From Sphingobacterium psychroaquaticum (GTDB taxonomy: Bacteria; Bacteroidota; Bacteroidia; Sphingobacteriales; Sphingobacteriaceae): DNA of 64,000 nt. The position numbers and the translations under genes were made by a program. Positions 26,790 to 36,218 of the stretch are shown here, in pieces. Position 1 is the first letter of the stretch. The number at the start of each line of letters is the position of its first letter. Under the pieces are notes generated by a model that did no database searches, was not told the DNA's origin, and was given only the letters and a program-made list of their open reading frames with translations. Where the stretch lies: NCBI RefSeq assembly GCF_900177625.1, contig NZ_FXAU01000003.1, positions 434,001 to 498,000 on the forward strand. Direction: 5' to 3'.

Positions 26790-27773
26790 ATGAGTATAAA
26801 CTTAGTAAAAAAGGGGAGTTTGGCTTTTGCCTTGTTAGCGACCTCTTTTTTGGCTACCGGCCAGCAGAAACATGCACGTTATGTACAGAAATTAACGGGT
26901 ACAGATTTAGAGTTCTCCATGGAAGCGATTCCGGGTGGAGAGTTTGCTATGGGAAGTGCGAAATCGGCAAAACAAGATGAAAAACCTGTTCATAAAGTTA
27001 AAATCAGCCCCTTCTGGATGAGTACCTTTGAGGTTACTTGGAACTTATACGAACCTTTTGTCTATAAGGATCTCGAAGTAACGAAAACAACAGATGGAAA
27101 AGTAAGTGATAAGGTCGATGCAGTGACACGACCGACTAAACCGTATCTGGATATGACTTTCGGTATGGGAAAAGAGGGGCACCCGGCTTTAGCGATGACT
27201 CACTATAATGCTATTCAGTTTTGTAAGTGGCTTTATGTGCGTACCGGAGTATTCTATCGTCTTCCAACGGAAGCGGAATGGGAATATGCTTGTCGTGCTG
27301 GATCAACTTCGGAATACTATTTCGGTGAAGATGCTACGAAGTTAAACGATTATGCTTGGTTTTCAGAAAATAGTAACGGTCAAACATCAGTTGTAGGTAA
27401 GAAAAAACCAAATGCCTGGGGTTTATATGATATGCTCGGGAACGTTGCCGAATGGACTTTTGATCAGTACAAAGAGGATTTCTATAAACAATTTGAAGGT
27501 AAAGTAGCAGATAACCCTGTTTCAGTACCAACCTCGCTTTACCCGCATAGTGTGCGTGGTGGGTCTTTTGAGAGCAAGCCCGCAGACCTTAGATCGGCTT
27601 CGCGTTTGGCGTCTGATCCTTTTTGGAAACAATTGGATCCACAGATCCCTAAATCTAATTGGTGGTTTCCTGAAGCCCCATTTGTAGGACTCCGTTTAGT
27701 CCGTCCGGCAAAAGCGCCTTCACACGAGGAAATTATGGCTTATTATGATAAAGCACCGATTAAAGATTTTTAG
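26790..27773 (+). CDS. Exported SUMF1-domain protein, non-catalytic
   Basis: 327 residues with a signal peptide ending near LATGQQ. The formylglycine-generating-enzyme/PvdO fold is evident: IPGGEFAMGS, FWMSTFEVTWNLY, RLPTEAEWEYACRAG, AWGLYDMLGNVAEWT and SVRGGSF. After RGGS, catalytic FGEs carry paired copper-binding cysteines; here the corresponding segment (ESKPADLRSASR) has none. It is therefore probably a binding or scaffolding protein. It opens an eight-gene block with Gfo/Idh and GMC enzymes, which suggests a role in periplasmic carbohydrate handling. Confidence 0.88.
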   Translation: MSINLVKKGSLAFALLATSFLATGQQKHARYVQKLTGTDLEFSMEAIPGGEFAMGSAKSAKQDEKPVHKVKISPFWMSTFEVTWNLYEPFVYKDLEVTKTTDGKVSDKVDAVTRPTKPYLDMTFGMGKEGHPALAMTHYNAIQFCKWLYVRTGVFYRLPTEAEWEYACRAGSTSEYYFGEDATKLNDYAWFSENSNGQTSVVGKKKPNAWGLYDMLGNVAEWTFDQYKEDFYKQFEGKVADNPVSVPTSLYPHSVRGGSFESKPADLRSASRLASDPFWKQLDPQIPKSNWWFPEAPFVGLRLVRPAKAPSHEEIMAYYDKAPIKDF

Positions 27774-27801
27774 TAAACTATCTAAACCTAACATAAGTAC
27801 A

Positions 27802-29115
27802 ATGGAAAGCTTAAAAAGAAGAGAATTTATTAAGGCCAGTTCGGCCGTAGCTGGCGCGACAGTGCTGGCGGCATCGCCCGTAAGCAGTGTTTTTGCAGCT
27901 GGTTCTGACGTAATCAAGATTGCATTAATTGGTTGTGGCGGTCGTGGTACAGGGGCAACTTTTGATGCTTTTGCTTCCGGGCAAAATATCAAGTTGGTAG
28001 CTATGGCTGATGCTTTTAAAGATAATCTAGATTCAACGTATAACACATTAAAAGAAAAATTTGGAGATAAAGTTGATGTTCCAGATAGCCGTAAGTATGT
28101 AGGCTTTGATGGTTATAAAGAAGCTATTAAAGATGCGGATGTGGTGTTGTTAACGACGCCTCCGGGTTTCCGCCCTCAACATTTTGAAGAAGCGGTGAAG
28201 CAAGGAAAACACGTCTTCATGGAGAAGGCTGTGGCGGTAGATATCCCGGGTGTACGTCGTGTATTGGCTGCTGCGGAAATCGCGAAGTCGAAAAAGTTAA
28301 ATGTTGTAGTTGGCTTGCAACGTCGTTACCAGACAAACTATAGAGAGGGAATCAAACGCATTCATGATGGTGCTATTGGGGATGTGGTTTCTGGACAAGT
28401 ATATTGGAATAGTGGCGGTGTGTGGGTGCGCCCGCGTAAACCGGGACAAACGGAGATGGAATACCAAATGCGTAACTGGTATTATTTCAACTGGTTATGT
28501 GGGGATCATATCGTGGAACAGCACGTCCATAATATTGATATCGCAAACTGGGTTAAAGGTAAATATCCGGTTTCAATCCAGGGAACGGGTAGTCGTGCGC
28601 ACAGAACGGCGAAGGAATACGGCGAGATTTATGATAACTTCGCAATTGAGCTTACCTACGATGATGGTTCAGTAGTTTATAGTCAATGTCGTCACTTCGA
28701 AGGGATTTCGAATCGTGTTGATGAAACATTCCAAGGTACAAAAGGACGTGTATATCTATCGGCTGGTAATCAAGCGGTATTATGGGATGCCAAAGGAAAC
28801 GAAATTTACAGACATGACCCGAAAGGAAATCCTAATGCGTATCAACAAGAGCATAAGGAGCTTTTTGAAGCGATTGCTAAAGGAGAATATAAGTTCAACG
28901 ATGCAGAGTATGGTGCATACAGTACATTAACTGGTGTTATTGGACGCATTGCATGTTATACAGGTAAAGTAATTAAGTGGGATAAAGCGTTGGAGTCTAC
29001 TGTCGACTTAATGCCGACAACATACGCATGGGATGCGATGCCAAAGATTTTACCTAATGCAGCGGGAGAGTACCCAGTTCCAATGCCAGGCAAAAATACG
29101 GAACTTTATATCTAG
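27802..29115 (+). CDS. Gfo/Idh/MocA oxidoreductase with Tat signal (first)
   Basis: About 437 residues from ATG 27802. Earlier in-frame codons run back into the previous gene, but MESLKRREFIKASSAVAG starts a typical Tat signal, so export is likely. The Rossmann motif is LIGCGGRGTG. The family EKP motif is MEKAVAVD: Lys kept, Pro replaced. The C-terminal alpha/beta domain contains GDHIVEQHVHNIDIANWV, which provides conserved histidines. Relatives oxidise, reduce or eliminate sugars at C3 using tightly held NAD. Its neighbours strengthen a glycoside-processing role. Confidence 0.9.
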   Translation: MESLKRREFIKASSAVAGATVLAASPVSSVFAAGSDVIKIALIGCGGRGTGATFDAFASGQNIKLVAMADAFKDNLDSTYNTLKEKFGDKVDVPDSRKYVGFDGYKEAIKDADVVLLTTPPGFRPQHFEEAVKQGKHVFMEKAVAVDIPGVRRVLAAAEIAKSKKLNVVVGLQRRYQTNYREGIKRIHDGAIGDVVSGQVYWNSGGVWVRPRKPGQTEMEYQMRNWYYFNWLCGDHIVEQHVHNIDIANWVKGKYPVSIQGTGSRAHRTAKEYGEIYDNFAIELTYDDGSVVYSQCRHFEGISNRVDETFQGTKGRVYLSAGNQAVLWDAKGNEIYRHDPKGNPNAYQQEHKELFEAIAKGEYKFNDAEYGAYSTLTGVIGRIACYTGKVIKWDKALESTVDLMPTTYAWDAMPKILPNAAGEYPVPMPGKNTELYI

Positions 29116-29118
29116 GCT

Positions 29119-30105
29119 TTGATAAGACTATTTTTGATATATAGTTTTTTGTGTTTAGGTTGTTGTGCTTTTGCGCAACAACCTAAATACCTTTTGGAGG
29201 GTAGGGCTCAAGGAACGACTTATAGGATTATTTATCAACATCCTACAGCGGTTGTCCAGAAACAAGATATCGATAGTATATTACACGCTATCGATTTATC
29301 GATGTCTATATACAAAAAAGAGTCTTTGATTTCTTCCTTTAATAAGGCAACGACCCGCGAGATAGAAATGGATGGGATGATGCGTGATGTTGTGTGTCGC
29401 TCGTTCGATATAAATAAGCAATCTAAAGGGATGTTTGATCTTACCGTAAAGCCATTAGTCTCCTTGTGGGGTTTTGGGCCTGAACGTATTCGCCAATGGC
29501 CGACACAAGGGCAGATTGATAGTGTGATGGAATTTGTTGGGATGGATAAATTAAAGGTCAAAGGAAAGCGATTGCTGAAAAAGAGGAACGAAGTATCGAT
29601 TGATGTGAATGGTATTGCACAAGGATATTCCGTAGATGTATTAGCTCGTTTTCTGGATAAACAACATGTAACGAGTTATATGGTGGAGTTGGGCGGAGAG
29701 ATCAAAACCAAAGGTCGGAAAGAAGGGGGAGAGACCTATAAAGTAGCAATAGAGCGACCGGAGGGGGATGTAGAATCATCGTTTGTGTTGAGTCTTTTTA
29801 ATAAAGCTGTAACGACCTCTGGAAATTATCGAAAGGCATTTGATGTGGACGGGAAAAAGGTTCACCATCATATCAATCCATATGACGGCTATCCACTTCA
29901 AAATAATATTGCGAGTGTTACCGTGATCGCGGAGACAGCGATGGATGCCGATGCATATGACAACGTATTTATGGCACTCCCTGTTGCAGAAGGATTGAAG
30001 TTAGCTAATTCCATTAGAAACCTCGAGTTATATATCATCTATAAGGAAGGTGATCTCTTTCGGGAGGCATTTTCGACCGGTTTTAAAAAATATATTCAAG
30101 AGTAA
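29119..30105 (+). CDS. apbE: FAD:protein FMN transferase
   Basis: 328-residue ApbE-like protein that covalently attaches FMN to Ser/Thr of exported proteins. An in-frame stop lies at 29113-29115, so translation must start at TTG 29119, three bases after the previous stop; the next ATG is at about codon 63 and would remove the signal peptide MIRLFLIYSFLCLGCCAFAQ. Conserved blocks are SIDVNGIAQGYSVD, VELGGEIKTKG, TTSGNY, HHHINPYDG and TAMDADAYDN. No protein in the window shows a recognisable flavinylation motif, so its client is unknown. Confidence 0.92.
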   Translation: MIRLFLIYSFLCLGCCAFAQQPKYLLEGRAQGTTYRIIYQHPTAVVQKQDIDSILHAIDLSMSIYKKESLISSFNKATTREIEMDGMMRDVVCRSFDINKQSKGMFDLTVKPLVSLWGFGPERIRQWPTQGQIDSVMEFVGMDKLKVKGKRLLKKRNEVSIDVNGIAQGYSVDVLARFLDKQHVTSYMVELGGEIKTKGRKEGGETYKVAIERPEGDVESSFVLSLFNKAVTTSGNYRKAFDVDGKKVHHHINPYDGYPLQNNIASVTVIAETAMDADAYDNVFMALPVAEGLKLANSIRNLELYIIYKEGDLFREAFSTGFKKYIQE

Positions 30106-30123
30106 CCAAGTTTATAAACAAAT

Positions 30124-31041
30124 ATGAAACGATCAGATTTTATTAAAAATGGGGCCGCATTGTTGGGAAGTACAGTTTTGTTAAATAACCAGACTATGGC
30201 AAATGAGCAATTGACAAAAAATGCAACAAATGCGACGTTTAAACTAGATTATGCACCACATCAAGGCATGTTTTCTGCAACAGCAGGAAAAAATTTCTTA
30301 GATGAGATTAAGTATATGTATGACCTAGGCTTTCGTAGCATTGAAGATAACGGTATGCCGGGGCGTTCGGTAGAAGACCAAACAAAGGTTGGCGAACTGC
30401 TCGCGAAATTAGGTATGCGTATGGGCGTCTTTGTTGTTCCTAAAGGAGGAAATGGTGCGAATACATTGGCTGCAGGAAAGAAAGAGCATGTTGATATTTT
30501 TCTAAATGGTATTCGTCAGTCAATCGAAATAGCGAAGCGTGTCAATGCGAAGTGGATTACTGTTGTGCCGGGGGATTATCAACGTAACCTTCCTATCGGT
30601 GTACAGACAGCTAATGTTATTGAAGGATTAAAGCGCGGTGCTGAACTCTTAGAACCACATGGTGTTACCATGGTTTTGGAGCCTTTAAGTGATACGCCGG
30701 ATCTCTTTTTGCGTTATACCGATCAAACGTACGAAATATGTAAGGCGGTGGGAAGTCCATCATGTAAGATCCTTTACGATGCATACCACCAACAAAAGAA
30801 TGAAGGTAATCTTATTAATCTAATGAATTTGTGTTGGAGCGAGATTGCGTATGTACAGGTCGGTGATAATCCGGGTCGTCGAGAACCAACGACAGGAGAA
30901 ATCAATTATAAAAATGTCTTTAAGTGGTTAAAAGAGAAAGGGTACACCGGTATTGTAGGTATGGAGCACGGTATGTCTAAATCAGGTGTAGAAGGAGAAA
31001 AGGCTTTGGTTGCAGCGTATCGTGAAGTGGATAACTTTTAA
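30124..31041 (+). CDS. Exported TIM-barrel isomerase, hydroxypyruvate isomerase-like
   Basis: 305 residues with a Tat-like leader (MKRSDFIKNGAALLG, Lys-Arg rather than Arg-Arg). The xylose-isomerase-like TIM barrel shows metal-ligand candidates in VLEPLSD, ILYDAYH and GMEHG. Relatives are hydroxypyruvate isomerases and sugar epimerases. In its block it probably interconverts keto-sugar intermediates. It lies 19 bases after apbE. Confidence 0.85.
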   Translation: MKRSDFIKNGAALLGSTVLLNNQTMANEQLTKNATNATFKLDYAPHQGMFSATAGKNFLDEIKYMYDLGFRSIEDNGMPGRSVEDQTKVGELLAKLGMRMGVFVVPKGGNGANTLAAGKKEHVDIFLNGIRQSIEIAKRVNAKWITVVPGDYQRNLPIGVQTANVIEGLKRGAELLEPHGVTMVLEPLSDTPDLFLRYTDQTYEICKAVGSPSCKILYDAYHQQKNEGNLINLMNLCWSEIAYVQVGDNPGRREPTTGEINYKNVFKWLKEKGYTGIVGMEHGMSKSGVEGEKALVAAYREVDNF

Positions 31042-31121
31042 ACGCAAACCAATTTAGGAAACAAAAATTTTTTTATTTAGTGAGAAGTAGATATATTTAT
31101 CTCTTATAAACCTATAATCTA

Positions 31122-32369
31122 ATGTCAGTATCAATAAGATTCAAACTATCATTTATGATGTTTCTCGAATTTTTTATTTGGGGAGCATGGTTCGTAACAT
31201 TGGGAACGTTCCTGATTCAAAATTTGAAAGCTTCTCAGTACGAGATTGCTAATGTGTTTTCAACACAGTCTTTGGGAGCTATTATAGCGCCTTTTATCAT
31301 TGGAATGATTGCTGATAGATACTTCAATGCAGAACGTATCTTAGGTATTTTGCATATAGTTGGAGCTTTTTTAATGTTCCAAATGTATAATACCAGTGAT
31401 GTGACCGTCTTTTATCCGTATGTGTTGAGCTACATGATTCTTTTTATGCCAACGTTATCTCTGGTAAACTCGGTATCTTTCCGTCAGCTTACGAACCCTG
31501 AAAAACAGTTCTCAAGTATTCGTGTATGGGGAACAATAGGTTGGATCATTGCCGGATTAACGATTAGTTTCCTAGGCTGGGATTCTGCTGAAGGAGCTGC
31601 TGTAGGCGCATTGAAAAACACTTTTTTGATGGCATCTATCGCATCCTTGATTTTAGGATTATTTTCGTTTATCCTTCCTAAAACACCTCCGGTGAAGGTT
31701 ACTGCAGATGAGAAGCCATCTTTTGCTTCTATGATAGGTCTGGATGCCATTAAGCTGTTGAAGGACAAAAACTACCTTATTTTCTTTGTTTCTTCGATTC
31801 TAATCTGTATTCCGCTTGCTTTCTATTACCAAAATGCAAATTCGTTTTTAGTGGAAATTGGCTTGACGAATGCAACAGGAAAGATGGCGATAGGTCAGGT
31901 GTCTGAAGCGGTTTTCTTGCTCCTTCTTCCTGTTTTATTTGTACGTTTTGGTTTCAAGAAAACGATTATGATTGGTATGTTGGCCTGGGTAGTACGCTAT
32001 TTATTATTTGCGTACGGAAATGCTAGTGACTTATCTTTCATGCTTATTTTAGGTATTGCTTTACACGGTATCTGTTATGATTTCTTTTTTGTATCAGGAC
32101 AGATTTATACGGATAGCAAAGCTGGTGTTAAATACAAAAGTGCAGCACAAGGACTTATTACGTTAGCAACCTACGGTATCGGACAACTGATCGGTTTCTG
32201 GGTAGCCGGGTATATCGGTGAGAAGTATCAAGATATTAAAGCAACAGATGTAGCAGCCTTCTGGCAACAGACATGGATTGTACCTGCGGGTATTGCTTTT
32301 GTTGTATTGATTATTTTCTTGGTTTTGTTTAAAGACGAGAAAGTAGAAACAAAAAGTGTAAACGATTAA
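31122..32369 (+). CDS. MFS permease, nucleoside:H+ symporter family
   Basis: 415 residues with about twelve membrane helices. The N-terminus LSFMMFLEFFIWGAWFVTLGTFL and the QFSSIRVWGTIGWIIAG block are characteristic of the NupG/Nuc_H_symport family. In Bacteroidota such permeases are frequent beside Gfo/Idh and sugar isomerase genes, where they probably import sugars or keto-sugars rather than nucleosides. That is inference from context. Confidence 0.88.
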   Translation: MSVSIRFKLSFMMFLEFFIWGAWFVTLGTFLIQNLKASQYEIANVFSTQSLGAIIAPFIIGMIADRYFNAERILGILHIVGAFLMFQMYNTSDVTVFYPYVLSYMILFMPTLSLVNSVSFRQLTNPEKQFSSIRVWGTIGWIIAGLTISFLGWDSAEGAAVGALKNTFLMASIASLILGLFSFILPKTPPVKVTADEKPSFASMIGLDAIKLLKDKNYLIFFVSSILICIPLAFYYQNANSFLVEIGLTNATGKMAIGQVSEAVFLLLLPVLFVRFGFKKTIMIGMLAWVVRYLLFAYGNASDLSFMLILGIALHGICYDFFFVSGQIYTDSKAGVKYKSAAQGLITLATYGIGQLIGFWVAGYIGEKYQDIKATDVAAFWQQTWIVPAGIAFVVLIIFLVLFKDEKVETKSVND

Positions 32370-32396
32370 AACAAACTAAACTAATATAGAAGAGAT

Positions 32397-34079
32397 ATGG
32401 CAGATAATGTTTATGATGCAATTGTTATTGGATCTGGAATAAGTGGGGGGTGGGCAGCCAAAGAGCTGACTGAGAAAGGGCTAAAAACAATTATGTTAGA
32501 GCGTGGTCGCAATGTTGAACACGTAAAAGATTACCACGCAAATAAAAACACGTGGGAGTACGAGCACCGTGGTGGTCGTACCAAACAAATGGAGGCTGAT
32601 TATCCCGTACTTAAGCGGGACTATCCATTGAATGAGAAAAACCTTGATTTTTGGGTGAATGAAAAAGAAAGCCCATATACCGAGACAAAACGTTTCGACT
32701 GGTTTCGTGGATACCATGTTGGTGGTAGATCCTTAATGTGGGGCCGTCAGAGCTACCGTTTTTCGGATTTAGATTTTGAAGCAAATGCTAAAGATGGACA
32801 CGGTACGGATTGGCCTATTCGCTACGCGGATATGGCACCTTGGTATAGCTACGCGGAAAAATGGGCTGGTATTTCTGGTAACAGAGATGGGCTAGCTGTA
32901 TTGCCTGATGGTGATTTTCTACCTGCGATGGATTTCAACGTGGTAGAAAAAGATCTAGCTGCCCGCTTGAAACAAGAGTATGGAGGTAAACGTCACTTTA
33001 TCATGGGGCGGACAGCAAATATTACAAAACCACACCACGGCCGTATTAACTGTCAGTATCAAAATCAATGTTGGTTAGGTTGTAACTTCGGTGGATATTT
33101 CAGTACACAATCTTCGACATTGCCTCCTGCAGTGGCTACTGGAAACTTGACACTTCGTCCGTTTTCTATCGTGACGAAAATTATCTATGATAAGGATACA
33201 CAAAAGGCAAAAGGAGTAGAGATTGTTGATGCAGAAACAAATAAGACCTATGAGTTCTTTGCAAAAGTAATTTTTGTTTGTGCTTCTGCCTTTAACTCCA
33301 CATGGGTATTGATGAACTCAGCAACTGATGTTTGGGAAGGTGGACTGGGAAGTAGTTCAGGTGAGCTGGGCCACAACGCAATGGATCACCATTTCCGCTT
33401 AGGGGCTGGAGGCCGTGTGGAAGGTTACGAAGATAAATATATCTTTGGACGTCGTCCAACAGGTTTATATGTGCCACGTTTTGTAAATGTTGAAGGAGAT
33501 ACCAAGAAACGAGATTATGTTCGCGGTTTTGGTTATCAAGGGGCAGCAAGTCGTGGACGCTGGCAAGGTGAGGTCGCTGAAATGAGTGTTGGAGGCGACT
33601 GGAAGGACGCCATGCTTGAGGCAGGTGATTGGTCTATTGGTTTTACCGCTTTCGGTGAGATTTTACCTTATCACGAAAACCGTATCTTCTTGGATAAAGA
33701 CAAAAAAGATAAATGGGGCTTGCCTGTGTTATCCATGGATATGGAAATCAAGGATAACGAAAAGAAAATGCGCGTCGATATGACGGCAGAGATGAAAGAG
33801 ATGTTAGAGAAGATTGGTGTGAAGGATGTGTATACGTTTGAAAATGAATATGGTTTCGGACAAGGTATCCACGAGATGGGAACGGCACGTATGGGAACGG
33901 ATCCGAAAAATTCGGTATTAAATAAACATAACCAGGTTTGGGATGCAAAGAATGTTTTTGTGACCGATGGTGCTGCGATGGCATCGGGAGCTTGTGTAAA
34001 CCCGTCCCTTACCTATATGGCTATGACGGCACGTGCAGTAAACTTTGCCGTTGAAGAACTTAAAAAAGGTAACCTTTAA
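32397..34079 (+). CDS. GMC-family FAD oxidoreductase, probable glycoside 3-dehydrogenase large subunit
   Basis: 560 residues. The FAD-binding motif is IVIGSGISGGWAAKELT, and the second GMC block is RGYHVGGRSLMWGRQSYR. The C-terminal motif HEMGTARMG carries the catalytic His, and VNPSLTYMAM closes the FAD domain. A cysteine segment NCQYQNQCWLGC near residue 220 may bind an iron-sulphur centre, as in FAD glucoside dehydrogenases. It has no signal of its own; its partner at 35534 has a Tat signal, so co-export is likely. No cytochrome c subunit is visible. Confidence 0.88.
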   Translation: MADNVYDAIVIGSGISGGWAAKELTEKGLKTIMLERGRNVEHVKDYHANKNTWEYEHRGGRTKQMEADYPVLKRDYPLNEKNLDFWVNEKESPYTETKRFDWFRGYHVGGRSLMWGRQSYRFSDLDFEANAKDGHGTDWPIRYADMAPWYSYAEKWAGISGNRDGLAVLPDGDFLPAMDFNVVEKDLAARLKQEYGGKRHFIMGRTANITKPHHGRINCQYQNQCWLGCNFGGYFSTQSSTLPPAVATGNLTLRPFSIVTKIIYDKDTQKAKGVEIVDAETNKTYEFFAKVIFVCASAFNSTWVLMNSATDVWEGGLGSSSGELGHNAMDHHFRLGAGGRVEGYEDKYIFGRRPTGLYVPRFVNVEGDTKKRDYVRGFGYQGAASRGRWQGEVAEMSVGGDWKDAMLEAGDWSIGFTAFGEILPYHENRIFLDKDKKDKWGLPVLSMDMEIKDNEKKMRVDMTAEMKEMLEKIGVKDVYTFENEYGFGQGIHEMGTARMGTDPKNSVLNKHNQVWDAKNVFVTDGAAMASGACVNPSLTYMAMTARAVNFAVEELKKGNL

Positions 34080-34094
34080 TAACCAGCTATAATT

Positions 34095-35522
34095 ATGAAA
34101 GAAACAGATAACTCCAGAAGAAGTTTTATTAAGCATGCAGCGTTGGCTGCCGCCGGTTTCATGATTGTTCCGCGCCATGTATTGGGTGGTCCGGGGTTTG
34201 TTGCGCCAAGTGACAAACTTATGATTGCTGGCATTGGTGTGGGGGGTAAAGGACAAAGTGATATTGCCTCTTTCCATAAGAGCGGAAAAGCTGAAATTGC
34301 TTTTCTCTGTGATGTAGACGACCGTAGAGCAGCGGGATCCGTAAAATCTTTCCCGAAAGCGAAGTACTATCGCGATTATCGTGAAATGTTGGATAAAGAG
34401 CATAAGCATATCGACGCTGTGTCGGTATCTTCTCCGGATCATAACCACGCTATCCAAGCACTTGCGGCGATGCAATTAGGTAAGCATGTTTATGTACAGA
34501 AACCTTTGACTCACGATGTGTGGGAGGCTCGCGTGTTAACGGAAGCTGCAAAAAAATACAAGGTAGTAACGCAAATGGGGAATCAAGGGGCGTCCAATGA
34601 TGGCCCTCGTGAGATAAAGGAATGGTATGAAGCGGGTTTGATTGGTGATGTACATACGGTTTATTGTTGGACAGACCGTCCGGTATGGCCTTCAGGTATT
34701 CCATGGCCGAAACAAACGGCCGAGGTGCCAAAAGAACTGGATTGGGATTTGTGGTTGGGAACAGCTCCGAACAAAGATTATATCGAGAAATTAGTGCCTT
34801 TTAACTGGCGTGGATGGTGGGATTATGGTACAGGAGCATTAGGAGATATGGGTTGTCACTTACTGGAAGTACCATTTAGTACGTTAGGCCTGAAGTATCT
34901 ACAGGACGTGCAAGCAAGTGTAGGAACGGTGTATGCAGATGAGTTCAAACGTGCTTATTATCCGGAAAGCTGTCCGCCATCGAGCCACGTAACAATGACA
35001 TTTCCTAAGACGCCAAAAACACAAGGACAAGTAACACTTCATTGGATGGATGGTGGTATTCAGCCTGCAAGACCGGATGAGTTAGAACCAAATGAAGTGT
35101 TTGGCGATGGTGGAAATGGTATTTTGTTAATTGGTACGAAGGGCAAGATTCTTGCGGATACCTACGGCGATAATGCACGTCTGTTACCTACGAGCCGTAA
35201 AGCAAATGTCGCACAGAAATATGCACGCGTAGAAGGCAAAGCAAATGGACATTATGGACAGTGGGTGGAAGCTGCGATCGCTGGTTATGGTAAAAAAGAG
35301 GTGAGTGCGCCTTTTGAAATATCTGGACCGTTGACGGAGGCTCTATTAATGGCTAATTTAGCTATTCGCGGTGCTGATTTACGTATCGATGGTAAGTATC
35401 CTGGACGAAATCTTAAATTGTTATGGGATAATAACCAGATGAAAGTGACTAACTTTGATATAGTCAACCAATTTGTGAAACGCCAGTACCGTAGTGGCTG
35501 GGAGGTTAATTATACGATTTAA
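34095..35522 (+). CDS. Gfo/Idh/MocA oxidoreductase with Tat signal (second)
   Basis: 475 residues starting with a clear Tat signal (SRRSFIKHAALAAAG). The nucleotide motif is GIGVGGKGQSD and the lysine motif is VQKPLTHD. The middle block DWDLWLGTAP and WWDYGTGALGDMGCHLLE are standard in exported Bacteroidota family members. It differs strongly from the Gfo/Idh at 27802, so the two probably act on different steps. It lies 15 bases after the GMC gene. Confidence 0.9.
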   Translation: MKETDNSRRSFIKHAALAAAGFMIVPRHVLGGPGFVAPSDKLMIAGIGVGGKGQSDIASFHKSGKAEIAFLCDVDDRRAAGSVKSFPKAKYYRDYREMLDKEHKHIDAVSVSSPDHNHAIQALAAMQLGKHVYVQKPLTHDVWEARVLTEAAKKYKVVTQMGNQGASNDGPREIKEWYEAGLIGDVHTVYCWTDRPVWPSGIPWPKQTAEVPKELDWDLWLGTAPNKDYIEKLVPFNWRGWWDYGTGALGDMGCHLLEVPFSTLGLKYLQDVQASVGTVYADEFKRAYYPESCPPSSHVTMTFPKTPKTQGQVTLHWMDGGIQPARPDELEPNEVFGDGGNGILLIGTKGKILADTYGDNARLLPTSRKANVAQKYARVEGKANGHYGQWVEAAIAGYGKKEVSAPFEISGPLTEALLMANLAIRGADLRIDGKYPGRNLKLLWDNNQMKVTNFDIVNQFVKRQYRSGWEVNYTI

Positions 35523-35533
35523 AAGTATTTAAA

Positions 35534-36160
35534 ATGAATAGAAGAGAAGCAATTCAACGTGTCGCCATGCTTGTTGGTGGTTCGGTAATCGGTGCAAACT
35601 TGTTTCTAGAAGGATGTACACGATCGGCATCTAAAGATGTAGCGGCGTTGTTTGATAAGACAAATACAGACTTATTGGGAGATCTAGCAGAGGCTATTTT
35701 ACCTAAAACGTCGACTCCTGGAGCGAAAGAAGCAGGTGTTGGTGAATTTATACCAGTGATGATTCGCGATTGTTATACGCCACAAGATCAGAAAGCTTTC
35801 TTAGAAGGTTTTGCCGGTTTGGATGAACGCGCGAAGAAAGAGTTTGGAAAGAAATTTCAAGAATTATCGAAAGATGAAAAACTGAAATTTGTGAATGCTT
35901 ACGATAAAGAAGCGAAAGAGTTTCAAAAGACACGTGGTGAGAAACAAGATGCACTTTATGCTGAGGCTGAAAAAGCTGGAAAGAAAAAAGAAGATGTTGA
36001 GCAATTGCCAAATCACTTTTTCCAGATGTTTAAGCAACTTACCCTTACGGGCTTCTTTACTTCCGAAGTTGGTATGACACAAGCTTTACGGTATGTAAAG
36101 ATTCCTGGTAGATACGATGGTAATTTCCCGTATAAAAAAGGTGATCGTGCTTTCGCATAA
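35534..36160 (+). CDS. Gluconate 2-dehydrogenase subunit 3 family protein
   Basis: 208 residues. The N-terminus MNRREAIQRVAMLVGG is a Tat signal, and FLEGC further on resembles a lipobox, so the protein may be a Tat-exported lipoprotein. The family block LAEAILPKTSTPGAKEAGVGEFI is conserved. It is the small partner of GMC dehydrogenases and escorts them across the membrane. It ends the block and is followed by a strong terminator. Confidence 0.9.
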   Translation: MNRREAIQRVAMLVGGSVIGANLFLEGCTRSASKDVAALFDKTNTDLLGDLAEAILPKTSTPGAKEAGVGEFIPVMIRDCYTPQDQKAFLEGFAGLDERAKKEFGKKFQELSKDEKLKFVNAYDKEAKEFQKTRGEKQDALYAEAEKAGKKKEDVEQLPNHFFQMFKQLTLTGFFTSEVGMTQALRYVKIPGRYDGNFPYKKGDRAFA

Positions 36161-36181
36161 GCTTTACATGATGTAAATATT

Positions 36182-36210
36182 AAAAAGGAGGCCTAGAGGC
36201 CTCCTTTTTT
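36182..36210. terminator. Bidirectional terminator ending the sugar-oxidation block
   Basis: AAAAAGGAGGCC and GGCCTCCTTTTT form a perfect 12-bp stem around TAGA. T runs on both strands serve both convergent genes. Confidence 0.92.
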
Positions 36211-36218
36211 AATGAAAT

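Noticed and set aside
28310..28675. 121-codon ORF inside the first Gfo/Idh gene
   Set aside because: Alternative frame of a strong oxidoreductase sequence; Arg- and Cys-rich shadow translation.
33918..34475. 185-codon minus-strand ORF
   Set aside because: Antisense to the GMC and second Gfo/Idh genes; composition is a reverse shadow (His, Arg, Ser rich) and no family is recognisable.
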